Positions 33,100-42,945 of a stretch of DNA of 64,000 nucleotides are shown here, one piece after another (positions within the stretch are counted from its first letter, which is position 1; each line of letters begins with the position of its first letter). The stretch lies in contig CM042985.1 of the NCBI GenBank assembly GCA_023678885.1, forward strand, positions 29,398,465-29,462,464, written 5' to 3'. Source of the stretch: Pogostemon cablin. Taxonomy: Eukaryota; Streptophyta; Magnoliopsida; Lamiales; Lamiaceae. The notes under the pieces were generated by a model that worked only from the letters and a program-made list of their open reading frames with translations, made no database searches and was not told where the DNA came from. The translations under genes were made by a program, and so were the position numbers.

Positions 33100-33644
33100 C
33101 TTCCTCCGTCCCGAGTACTATAACCCATCTGTACGGACATAGAGATTAAGACATGTTATTTTTTTAATATATAATAATGTAAAAAAGAGTAAGGATAAAT
33201 TAGTAATTAAAAAAAGTAAATAAAGTTGTTGGAAATGATGAATAAAGTGTAAAAAGTATTTAAAAAAATATGGCAAAAACTTATGTGCGCCTGGGCGCAC
33301 GGGGCACACTCTGTGCGCCTTTAGAATTTTGTGTTAAATTGTATACCCTTTAGTATAAAGATGTGTACCTTTATTTTCTGAAAAAAAATAAAAAAAATAG
33401 TAATAAAATGTGTATATTCTTTAGAACAAAATTGTGTACCCTTACTAATTAAAGTGTATACCCTTTAGAATTAAACAATGCACCCTTACCCATAATACTA
33501 AATTCTAAAGGCGCATGATGTACCCCGGGTGCACGCAAGCCTCACTCATAAAATATTATGTATTTTTACCATTAATGAAATGGATAAAAATACGTTGTAC
33601 AGTCCAAAATGGAAAATGTGTAAAAATAGGTGGGATGGAGGAAG
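33100..33644. mobile_element. Stowaway-type MITE interrupted by a MULE-MITE
   Basis: CTTCCTCCGTCCCGAG at the left and the inverse GGTGGGATGGAGGAAG at the right, flanked by TA (33098-33099 and 33645-33646). About half of its length is the nested element at 33272-33547. Confidence 0.8.
33272..33547. mobile_element. Mutator-type MITE, intact copy
   Basis: 276 bp with imperfect inverted termini of about 55 bp (GGCAAAAACTTATGTGCGCC against GAGTGAGGCTTGCGTGCACC, then a shared GCGCCTTTAGAATTT). It is flanked by 9-bp repeats AAAAAATAT and ATAAAATAT (one mismatch). It is the reference copy for the element split at 5088-12539. Confidence 0.82.
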
Positions 33645-33759
33645 TACTATTTATTTACGTACGTGTACATTATATAATAATGGTATCAATATATAATATC
33701 TATCAAATTAATAGTATCTTTAATTGTATCTTATTATGATTGATGTTTTACGGTTTGAG

Positions 33760-33832
33760 GGTTTATTGTTCAGGATTTTAAGGTTTAGGGCTTTATTTTA
33801 TTTTATTATATATATTTTTATTATATTAAATT

Positions 33833-33885
<53 letters not shown>

Positions 33886-34115
33886 TTTAAGGTTTAATAT
33901 ACCACTTGGTACACATTTTTGAGCATATTTATCTATATTTATCTGAATTTTTTATTATATTAAAGCAATAGGTTTAAGGATTAAGGGTTTAGAGTTTTAT
34001 TTTATTTTATTATATTAAATTTATTATCTATATTTTTCTTTGGGTTGAGGTTTAGTATACCACTTGGTTTAATAATTTTTTTTAATATACATTTTTGAGC
34101 ATATTTTGTGTGTCA
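33760..34115 (+). repeat. diverged tandem duplication with a (TA)n run
   Basis: Two units share TTTATTTTATTTTATTATAT, a GGTTTARTATACCACTTGGT segment and ACATTTTTGAGCATATTT. The first contains (TA)n at 33835-33881. Some GGTTTAGGG-like words occur but form no telomeric array. Confidence 0.65.
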
Positions 34116-34641
34116 TTAGGGTTTACTGAAATTAATAAATTTATTAGGAGTTAGTATATAATTTTTTAGGATTATCTATAATGGTAATATCTGTATTTTA
34201 GGATTATGTATATCATGATAACATATTTGTTCAAATTTAAAACTAATAGTTCCGCGATATGTGCTCTAATTATTTGACAAAAAAAATCTTGCTAATTTGT
34301 TTGACTTTATGTTTTACGTCCAATTATTGTTTCTGCATTGGGGCTTTCTTAGATCTTAGTTACGTTTGTTGCGATTTTCTATCTTAAAGGTTGAAAGTCA
34401 ACCATTTATATTAATGTATGGGGTATATACCACTTATTAAAGTTTGAAGTGATAGATATATTGTATATGTATAATTTTTAACATTACATGTTCTCAGGTT
34501 AGTTAATCTCACTATATAAGGTTAAGAAATATAATACTCATATAAATTCCAAATAGTATGATTCAAGAAAAAAATTGTATTTTATTAATTCAAGTTCTAA
34601 ATAATTATTAGAAAATAATATTAAAATATTTTTAATTTATA

Positions 34642-34921
34642 CTCCCTCAGTCTCACACTTATGTTCACACTTTCCTTTTTCGTCCGTTCCACGCTTATGT
34701 TCACCACCTAAAAAATAAAACTTTACATTAATCAAAAACCTCAAAAGTTATCTTAATTTCAAAAATATCACTCACACCTAACACACATAACATACTTTAT
34801 AATTTATTTATTATCTAAAAATACTACAATACCACTAAAAATTCAATAAAATTGGTCAAAAAATAACTTTTTTAAACTAAGTATTTATAGTATCGGTGAA
34901 CTTAACTATGGGACGGAGAGA
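34642..34921. mobile_element. Stowaway-type MITE (diverged termini)
   Basis: CTCCCTCAGTCTCACACTTA at the left and CTATGGGACGGAGAGA at the right, with TA next to the ends. The right boundary is uncertain by a few bases. Confidence 0.7.
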
Positions 34922-34949
34922 ATATTAAATATAAGTAGCATTTAAAAAT

Positions 34950-34982
34950 TAATATTTGTGCAACGCAGGGGTAAGTTTCTAG
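34950..34982 (+). mobile_element. probable Helitron 3' terminus
   Basis: A decayed TGTGCAACGCAGGGG hairpin is followed 8 bp later by CTAG at 34979-34982 and a host T. This resembles the terminus of the Helitron at 43194. Its 5' TC end could not be fixed. Confidence 0.45.
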
Positions 34983-35366
34983 TTTATTTATAAAAGTGAC
35001 TATCTTCAAATATAAGAGATTAGTTGTAACATGACAAAAAAATCCATATAAGAGACTATGAAATGAGAACACTCACAAACCGCACTTCGGGCGGTACCTC
35101 CACCACACCTGCCATCAATCCATATTATCATTCCGTGACACTCATCAGCCATGGGGTATTCATGCATTGTTTTTTTCTTGCCTCTATTTTTGAACTATGT
35201 TATTTCTTTGGTTTTGCATGAATTTGATATTAATTGCTTTTAAGCTATAGGTTTTTTAGCTGTGATTTTTGTTATCTAGTGATATACATATATGGTAATT
35301 TGATAGTGATGTGGTTTTGCCGTTCGGGGTAATTCTTATGTTAATGGGACTTGAGAGGTTTAATAC
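34983..35366. other. unassigned sequence
   Basis: No recognised domain. A stretch near 35080-35150 of higher complexity (CCGCACTTCGGGCGGTACC) could be a remnant of a gene or element, but gives no extended frame. Confidence 0.5.
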
Positions 35367-36565
35367 GTAGGAAATAAATTCATAGATTCATAAATCTTAA
35401 CCATATTACGAAATGAAATCCAATCAATTATTGAAGAATAAGAATAACTGGTGTATTGATCTTCTTGTGCGGAATCCAAAATGAAGATCGGTGGTCTTAG
35501 GCTTATCTCAACTAAGCCTCTTAATTTCCCTCAGGACTGTTGTAATCTCTTCCGATGGAAAGAAAAGAAAACTATGTGCGGTTTAGTATGGGTACCATAA
35601 CATGTGTGTCTTTATATACTATACAACTGGGTCACTCATTATCACACAACTATATAGTATTGGGTATTTACTCTATTGCCCCATATCATTATCATTATTA
35701 TTATAGCCTATAGACTAGGGATGTTAAACGGGTTGGACCTGAACCTACAGGGCCAGATCTATAGGGTTTCGGGCTAAACGGGTCACGGGTTAAGCGGTCC
35801 ATGTTAAACGGGCCGCCATTTATGCGAACCTAACCCTAACCCTAGCGGGTCTCGGGCTAAACGGGCCACTAACGGGTCGGTGAATAAAAAAATAAAAAAT
35901 ATTAATTAAATTTGAAGCATAATTAAGCATTAAAAATATATCAAATGTTGTTCTAAGTTCTAACATTAATAATGAACTATAAATTTATAAATTTATACGT
36001 AAAAAATAAAAATAAAAAATTGGGATTCCAAATACGTTAATATTATTTGTGAATTAACATAGTTTATTACTTTTTAAAATGTCTCACATACTTTATTCTT
36101 AAATTATTTTATTTTAAAATGACAAACCAACAAAAATGTAGTGAGTTAGAGGGTATTAAATTGCTATTGAATATAATTATCAATTTGTTAACATAAAAAA
36201 TTATTATTATTTTTAATAATATAAGTATATTATAATTAATTTTTTATTATAAAAAATTTAATCGGGCTAACCGGGCCAGCCCTATTAACCTACGGGCTAG
36301 CCCTATAGGGCCGCGGGCTAATCGGTCTGGGCCAAAAATGACCTGATTTAAACGGGTCACTACTTATACAAACATAAACCTACATTTTTTCGGGTTAAAC
36401 GGGCAGGACCTACGGTCCGAAACCGTATTAACATCTTTATTATAGACTTTTAACCTTAATTGAATCACTTAATTAAATTCATAAAATAATTAAATAGCGA
36501 ATATAATTACATAATAATATATTACCCACTATTAGTTTATACAGGAAATTAAAATTTTCTTAACA
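35367..36565 (-). repeat. solo copia LTR, split by a hAT-type MITE
   Basis: Minus the inserted 724 bp and one copy of the 8-bp duplication it is about 467 bp. It parallels the LTR at 51075-51531 throughout (CCTCAACTAAGCCTC-like, CTATATAGTATTGGGTAT-like and TTAACCTTAATTGAATCACT-like blocks; end AAAATTTTCTTAACA). No internal region follows on either side and no target duplication is recognisable, so it is an old solo LTR of that family. Confidence 0.72.
35716..36439. mobile_element. hAT-type MITE
   Basis: Termini TAGGGATGTTAA and (inverted) TAAAGATGTTAA, with flanking 8-mers CTATAGAC (35708-35715) and TTATAGAC (36440-36447). Both subterminal regions are rich in CGGGCTAA/ACGGGTC motifs. The 8-bp duplication and G-rich subterminal repeats suggest hAT. 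Non-coding. Confidence 0.78.
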
Positions 36566-37089
36566 CAACCCAGATTATTATGTGAATGGGGCTTGAGCAT
36601 TAGAAGTTCAACCCAGATTAAAATAGTTTAGTATTTTAAACCCATTTTACTTGTTACTGGATTAAAATATCTTATGCGTAATAGTAGTAGTTTTGGGAGG
36701 CTATATATTGGTTAATGCATTATTAAGCTATTTTTCAGAAAACCTCTATTTTTTGGTTGGTGAATTTGTCAAATCGAATATATACTCCAATACAACTCTA
36801 ATTATATTTTTGTTGTTCATTATTAAAATATGATTATATGAGAATATTTATGTTTTTTTTTTTTTTAGTTTATGAAATTGAATATACTCCAATGAAATGT
36901 TTGTTTTCTATTTTTCAATTTAATTTTGAAAAGCATCAAGATTATGTATTTTTCTTTCAATTAATATTCTTTCTCCCATTCTATATTTTTCTTTTAATTA
37001 ATATTCATTATCCAATTCTGTCTCCTCTCTCGTATCAAATTACTACCCTTTTATAAATAATTGAATATCCACACTTGTTCAAATATATA
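36566..37089. other. AT-rich spacer, nothing recognised
   Basis: No gene or element end was identified. The only open stretch (36838-37056) is low-complexity, Phe/Ile-rich and probably meaningless. Confidence 0.6.
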
Positions 37090-37378
37090 CTTCCTTTTCT
37101 GTTAAAATTTTCACCTTTCATTTATAAATTACTCCATTTACTCATCCATAAGTTTTCATTTTCTTTTTACACCTTGGTTAAAAAATATTATTATTGTATA
37201 TGTAATGGGTAGTTATATTAATGATGAATGATGAGTGATGAGTCATATGTGGACCATTTTATTAAAAGAGAAAATTTGGAACCTTTAAATGAGACACTCA
37301 ATATAATAAAATTGAGACCTTTTGATGAGAGAAAGGGAGTACAAATGAAAGGTGAAAAGTTTAACGGGATGGAGGGAG
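37090..37378. mobile_element. Stowaway-type MITE
   Basis: CTTCCTTTTCTGTTAAAATT at the left against the inverse of AGTTTAACGGGATGGAGGGAG at the right (abridged), flanked by TA. A shared inner TTTTCACCTTTC / GAAAGGTGAAAA extends the inverted repeat. Confidence 0.75.
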
Positions 37379-37441
37379 TATTATTATTGAATGAAATTAA
37401 AACCTATCCTCTCAACATATATCACTATTCAATAAAGTAAA

Positions 37442-37583
37442 GACAAATACTTGTATGAGACCGTCTTACGTCAAAGCTTACATGAGATTGATAAAAAGTG
37501 ATAATTTTTATAGTAAAAAATGATACTTAATTAATGAAAAGTGATAATGGTATTTCATAAACAATTTATAATATAAATGAAAA
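37442..37583. mobile_element. left half of a foldback MITE
   Basis: It begins CTTGTATGAGACCGTCTTAC, like the 4573 element, and continues with GATAATTTTTATAGTAAAAA. Its right half is missing at the junction with the next block. Confidence 0.5.
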
Positions 37584-37591
37584 GTGATAAC

Positions 37592-39049
37592 TGGCACGAC
37601 CCACCTTACATAACTTATAATTTAAGCGGAAACAAAATAAACCCACGGCCTAACCCAACAGGTTGTCATCTATGTACATCCGCTCAAAACCCTGTAGGAG
37701 CTCCACAACTTGCATAGTCACATCGCAAAACTCAATCATCAACAAGCTCATCTACAATGCATAAACTAGTGAGATAAAATCTCCATAAGTAGAAATCATG
37801 CATGACAGTGCATGAAAATGCATTTAGTTTTCTATCGTCTATTTCCTAATCTTTCTAATTGGTCTCTTTTATTTTAAAAACAGTTCACGTTGCAGGATCC
37901 CCATGACACACTTATGATATACACCCGAATGAGCTCAATGGACACACAAAGTGTCGGATCAATTTTTTGATCCCTGAATAAAGTGACAAACAAAGTGTCG
38001 GATAATCTCTGAATATAATGACGGGTTGATTTTTCCGATCTCTGACATAGTGCATATATAGTTGCCGCACACACCATTAGTATCTTATTAATTCTGGGAA
38101 AAACAGTTTTCATGATTATGCATGATATGCAGCAATGACAATTAAATATGTTTCACAATTCATTTACGATACCAATATCATCACAATTCATTTACGATAC
38201 CAATATCATCATTTAATCAAAATAAAACAACAAATAAATTTCAAATCACACAGATTCACTTCTAGAATAACAACTTCACCTCGAATCTCGCATATTCATT
38301 TTTCGAATAATAACTTCACCTCGGATCATCAGATCCTTATAAATGATATCTTCTTAGATTACCTAAATCTATATTCAATATTTTCTGATCACACGTATCT
38401 ATATAGGACAATGATATTATCTCAATTCACAGAGATTCGAACTTGTATCACAAATTTATCACAAATAATTTACAAAAAATATTTACTTGCATATGCATAC
38501 CTACTTACTTTTAATCATATAAATCTACAGCTTATATCACAAATTAATCCCAAATGATTCATAACGTAATTAAACTAATCACAAATAATTCACACAACAT
38601 GTTTATGCATTGTAGTTGGACTTCTACTTACCTCCGATTGCATAAATCACCACTTATATCATAAATAAATCACAAATAATTTATAAAATAAGATATTTAT
38701 GCATTATAGTTGCAAGTGTATTATTTACCCAAATCACATCAATCACAACTTGTATAATAAATTAATCACATATAATTCACAAAATAATATTTTTATGCAT
38801 TGTAGTTGGATTTCTACTTACCTTCAATCTCATAAATCACCACTTATGTCATAAATAAATCACAAGTAATTTACAAAATAATATGTTTATGCATTGTAGT
38901 TGGACATCTAAACTGTAATAGTAATATAAACCTCCTGAAGAATTATAAAAAATATCTTCCGTTCAGGCACACAAGCACATCTTTCCCTTTTCTCTCTTTT
39001 TTTCGACGTTGTTCGTCTTCTTTTTTTTTCTCAAAAATTAATCCCAACA
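37592..39049. repeat. LTR-like block with internal tandem repeats
   Basis: It starts TGGCACGACCCACC and ends ATCCCAACA, which would suit a 1.46-kb LTR, but flanking 5-mers do not match and there is no partner copy. It contains a 29-bp direct repeat near 38157-38215 and the 94-96-bp array at 38599-38908. No long open frame. A solo gypsy LTR is a possibility only. Confidence 0.35.
38599..38908 (+). repeat. four-copy tandem repeat, ~95-bp unit
   Basis: ATGTTTATGCATTGTAGTTG-type unit starts at 38599, 38693, 38789 and 38883. Between them lie alternating 'CATAAATCACCACTTAT' and 'CACATCAATCACAACTTGTAT' segments. Weaker copies extend left to about 38430. Confidence 0.75.
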
Positions 39050-39099
39050 TGGTATAGTATGTATAGTAGGTAAATGAGCGGTAATCCAAGCCCCATTTT

Positions 39100-39470
39100 C
39101 ACTACAAGAAACTGTCAGATTACCGACGAAAAATTTCCGTCAGTAATACTTGGAAAAACCGTCGGTAATAATTTTACCGACGGATTACCGACGGAAATTG
39201 ATCCGTCTTTAAAACCATGGTCGGTAATTCATTACCGACGAAAATTCAAATCCGTCGGTACTTACCGACGAATTTTGGATGTCGGTAAATAGAATTTTTC
39301 GTCGGTAGTCATGCAAATAAAATTCGTCGGAAGCCAAAAAATAGCAACTAAATTTCAAGCGGAAATTTTTTATCGCTAATTACCGACGGAAAATAATAGA
39401 AAAATCTATCGGTAAATGTTGAAAGTGAGATTTAACGACGAATTTTTCCGTCGCTAAATTATTTTTATAT
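39100..39470 (+). mobile_element. CACTA (En/Spm) transposon terminus with subterminal repeats
   Basis: CACTACAAGAAAC at 39100 is the canonical CACTA end. It is followed by more than ten direct and inverted copies of TACCGACGGAA/CGTCGGTAA in 370 bp, the typical transposase-binding region. No matching opposite end (TTTCTTGTAGTG) was found downstream, so the element is truncated or the other end has decayed. Confidence 0.85.
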
Positions 39471-39689
39471 TTTATAATATATATTTTTAAATTAATATTA
39501 ATACTTGATAAATAAACAAAATTGTCATTAAATAAACCTTCAAAACACCACCTAATATAACTCCAGAATTTCAAATAAAGACCCACATTCATCACAAAAT
39601 ATCAAATCCTACTAAATATTACAAAATATCAAATCCTACTAAATCCTTAATACATAATATCTAATTACATTAAACATTGAGTAAAACTA

Positions 39690-39955
39690 TAAGCACCAAA
39701 AACGCAACAGTCACGGATTTGGGAGGGGTATTGTCCCTATCAGGAGGGCCGCGAGCAGAAGAGGTGGAGTTGCGACAGGTTGGGCTTGCTGGGAACAAGT
39801 GGCGTCAGGAGCGGAGGAAGGAGTGTGGCTGGATATTGACGCGAATGGGTGGACCGCCATCGGAGGAAGTGGCGTCGGGAACGGAGGTAGGAGTGCGGCC
39901 GACGGCAAGAGGGGGTGGCAAAAAGATCACTTTCCATAGCTACAATCAAAGATCA
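39690..39955 (-). pseudogene. possible fragment of a CACTA-encoded protein
   Basis: A GC-rich block next to the CACTA end has overlapping minus-strand open stretches of 65-69 codons rich in Pro/Ser/Ala (for example DATSSDGGPPIRVNIQPHS in one frame). It contains an internal near-repeat (GTGGCGTCAGGAGCGGAGG / GTGGCGTCGGGAACGGAGG). CACTA genes often end in such sequence close to the terminus, but no diagnostic domain is visible. Confidence 0.3.
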
Positions 39956-39999
39956 ATCCCATCTTTCAGAGTAATATATGTTTCACATATTCAGGCTGT

Positions 40000-40931
40000 T
40001 CAGTGAGTTAAATATTTTATGAACATTTACATTTTTTTTGAGTAAATATACACTTCACATCTATTATTATAATTAGAAATGTGAAATAATTTAAATTTCT
40101 TTTGGCATGCGCACTCAAATATCAATTCAGCATATTTGTTCCTTAACCCCCATTGAAACCATGCCTCTCAATACTCGAGCATAGAGCTCAGTTTGTTTCA
40201 CTTAGAAACTCAATACTCAAACCACTTATCCAATGTTCTTCAGTAAGGCTAACTAGAAATGTTTCAAATCAGCTAGATATCCATGGTTTCAAAGGTTTTT
40301 CTGCATATTTGTTCCTTAAACCCCATTCAAAGATAATGCAGATATGTTCATCAAGCAGGGGGAATCCACTTCATGCTGAAGTGAAACCCTTCATATGAAG
40401 TAGAGTTTATTACATTTAGTTGCTTCTTAAACTTTGACCTGCATTGTTATCAAGAGTATCTCCTTTTAAAGGGACATTCCTACATTACATACAGTGGTTC
40501 AATTATTGGAAATAATGCTCCACCATGAAATATTAATGAGCTAGGAACTAGCTCATCACTTCAATCTTTTCTCATTCAATCAAACTTCCCAATAAACACA
40601 AACAAGAATTGAAAATGAAGAAGTTGTTGATATAATGAAAGTCCTCCAAGGACAAACATAACATCATCTTGTCTGGGGGATACAAACATAGTGGAGTTCA
40701 AGAAAAAGAAAAAAAAAAACACACACACACACACACAGGTTCTAGAATAAAAATAACGCAGACTACTTGGGTTCTGTTCTTCCTGCCTACTTCCTCCGCA
40801 GGGTATGTTGAACAAGATTGATATAAGCATGGTGTAAGTAACCTGCACGGAGATGATACGTTGAACAAGATATATCAAAGGGTCAAATTTCAAACAAAGC
40901 ATGGTGTAAGTAACCTGTTGACACGTTGAAC
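40000..40931. other. 3' flank of the kelch-like gene
   Basis: No gene. GCATATTTGTTCCTTAAMCC CCATT-type sequence occurs twice (about 40130 and 40302). An (AC)n run preceded by poly-A lies at 40710-40738. The part nearest the gene is likely its 3' untranslated region. Confidence 0.5.
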
Positions 40932-42209
40932 TCAAATTCGAAACAAAGCATGGTGCAAGTAAAATGCATTGAGAGCGTCAAATCCAAAGCGTAGAGTCCG
41001 AACACGAGTGTTTCTGAGTGGGCTGAAATCAACGAGACAAACATCGATCAACAGGCGATGCAGGTCATTCACAAGCAACTGAGTTTGTGAAACAAGGGTA
41101 TGACAACAAGCTGCTGAGTCTCCCTCTCCCTCAACAAGGAAAATGCAACGCGGTCCAGCTCCATCATACTCAACTGAATAATCCAAAGATGAGAGTTCAA
41201 ACCTAACATCGACACCTTTAAGATCACGCAACAACATTGGTGTTATCAGATACTGATCCTTTATCATCGCAAAAGCTATGCGCTCGTCGTTGGACAGACC
41301 AGCATCAGTACGCTTCCATGCTTTGTTTACTGAATTCAGATCCATGACAAACGTTCCTCTATTTGTGTGGACCATAAGCCCAGAATCTCCTAAAGGGTTA
41401 CATGAACACACTTCAACAGCTTCAAAATATTTATAAAAGGGAGTCTCGATGGGGAATTTAGGTAGTACTTCCCACGAGTCTTCCGAGGGATCATACAACT
41501 CCATAGCATCAATCGGGTCACAATTATTAAATATAAAACATACAACTAGAATTTTATTAATTTTATGCCCATCAGCGGTTGAAATTGAAATTGGGAAAGC
41601 TAGAGGACGACATTTGGGTTGATGCATATCGCTTACCCTATCAAGCTCATCCAGAACCATTTCGTGTTCGACTTTCCCCATAATCTCCGATGATAGATCT
41701 AATTTCCACACCGACCTCCCCCCTTTCTCCAATTCAAGATCTCTCCGATTATCTCGACCCTCAAATATATAAAGGGTGGAATTGGAAACGCACATAGCCG
41801 ATAAGTTGCGTGCGCTCCCAAATCCTTCCATTCGGACAGCAGGAAGAATTTCGGTGGTGTAGTCTCCTCCGCCACCACCCAAATCCACTGCGAAAATTTG
41901 TAATTCACCGTCTTCACATAATATACTATATGTCAAGAAGCCCATTTTTTCCACCCTGAAATATGGTGGCCTTTTCAAATGCTTCGATCCCAAGAATAAT
42001 GGTTTACATGGCTTACCAAGTGGTGAGATTAGGGCTCGACTTAGTGGCTTACCCATACCGACAGAATTAACTCTAACAGGGGAGATTAGGTTTCGACTTA
42101 GTTGTCGCACAGGGGAGATTACAGGGGAGATTACGGTTCGACTTAGTGGCTTACTCATACCTCGAAGAGGTTGGAGAAGGGAAATTAGGGTTTGACTTAG
42201 AAAGAGCAT
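40932..42209 (-). CDS. uncharacterised single-exon kelch-like protein, 425 aa
   Basis: This is the only intact non-transposon reading frame of good length. The first ~85 residues contain no Asp or Glu, are rich in Ser, Arg, Pro and Leu, and hold three copies of a KPLSRxxISP-type repeat, resembling an organelle transit peptide that was internally duplicated. From about residue 90 the protein reads as an F-box/kelch-style C-terminal half: alternating hydrophobic strands, SVWKLDLSSE, and the kelch-like MELYDPSEDSWEVLPKFP near residue 240. No F-box is visible. The ATG at 42207-42209 is the first of the frame; M18 or M52 could also serve. Upstream on the minus strand lies a short TA run and the region duplicated at 17753. 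No function can be assigned beyond a probable beta-propeller-type fold. Confidence 0.72.
   Translation of the reverse strand: MLFLSQTLISLLQPLRGMSKPLSRTVISPVISPVRQLSRNLISPVRVNSVGMGKPLSRALISPLGKPCKPLFLGSKHLKRPPYFRVEKMGFLTYSILCEDGELQIFAVDLGGGGGDYTTEILPAVRMEGFGSARNLSAMCVSNSTLYIFEGRDNRRDLELEKGGRSVWKLDLSSEIMGKVEHEMVLDELDRVSDMHQPKCRPLAFPISISTADGHKINKILVVCFIFNNCDPIDAMELYDPSEDSWEVLPKFPIETPFYKYFEAVEVCSCNPLGDSGLMVHTNRGTFVMDLNSVNKAWKRTDAGLSNDERIAFAMIKDQYLITPMLLRDLKGVDVRFELSSLDYSVEYDGAGPRCIFLVEGEGDSAACCHTLVSQTQLLVNDLHRLLIDVCLVDFSPLRNTRVRTLRFGFDALNAFYLHHALFRI
42001..42209 (-). repeat. tandem internal repeat in the N-terminal coding region
   Basis: Segments of the type GGGAGATTA(G)GGTTYGACTTAG followed by TGGCTTACYCATACC recur at about 42013, 42078, 42115 and 42178. 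They generate the repeated KPLSR/ISPV peptide motif of the kelch-like protein. Confidence 0.7.
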
Positions 42210-42310
42210 GATTTTGGAAGACGAATTGATGAGATTTCGAGATGGGGAAAATAGGGTTAGACGAGCATGGTTAGACGGAGAAGGAAGTACTACAACATTA
42301 TATATATATA

Positions 42311-42500
42311 TAGAACCTTCAAAACTCTACCGCGGAAGAATAGGCCCAAATTCTCCACCGGCCCAATTCTTAGAGACCCTTCGCCCATCGGACATACCCA
42401 TCTCCTCAAACAACCTTTGCACCAGTATTTTAAGAGTTTAAAACGAACATCTTGAAAATTCAGTCCGCAAAAATTAATGGACTTACCACAATTGAATTCC
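42311..42500 (-). repeat. upstream region of the kelch-like gene shared with 17753-17940
   Basis: CTCTACCGCGGAAGAATA, CCAATTCTTAGAGACCCTTC and ATCTTGAAAATTCAGTCC are common to both places in the same order and orientation. It presumably includes the promoter of the kelch-like gene, unless it is a repeat. Confidence 0.75.
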
Positions 42501-42672
42501 TCGTTATATTATACATTTCATGTTTTATTGGTGTTTCTTTATATAAAAAACTATACCCTACAAATGACTATTAAACCTTGGAGCAAGTATTGAATTTTGG
42601 CCTTTGATTATGACACGAGTATTTAATTTAGGGAGACTTACTTTTAAGTGCAATAAAGATTCTATTATTATA

Positions 42673-42945
42673 CTCCCTCCGTCCCAACTTCAACTTCACA
42701 CTTTCCGTTTTGGTCCGTCCCAATTTCAACTTCATATTTCCATAAAAGGAAAAGGTACATAACTAATATCCCTCTCATATACTTTAATTTCAAAATTGCC
42801 ATCACCTTTTTAACACACATAACATACTTTATCATTTATTTATTACCCAAAAATACCAAACTACCCCCAAAAGTTACTCAAAAAGTGCTTTTTCTTAATT
42901 TGCGTGTATACAGTAAATATGAAGATGAAAATGGGCCGGAGGGAG
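42673..42945. mobile_element. Stowaway MITE
   Basis: CTCCCTCCGTCCCAACTTCA and the inverse AAAATGGGCCGGAGGGAG, flanked by TA at 42671-42672 and 42946-42947. Non-coding. Confidence 0.9.

Noticed and set aside
33760..34115. Telomere-like GGTTTAGGG words
   Set aside because: Only scattered single words in an AT-rich duplication; no tandem TTTAGGG array.
38599..38908. Regular direct repeats that might suggest a CRISPR array
   Set aside because: The 'spacers' are themselves similar, and the context is a plant genome; it is an ordinary tandem repeat.
37592..39049. Definite solo Ty3/gypsy LTR
   Set aside because: TG...CA-like ends exist but there is no matching flank duplication or second copy, so it is listed only as LTR-like.
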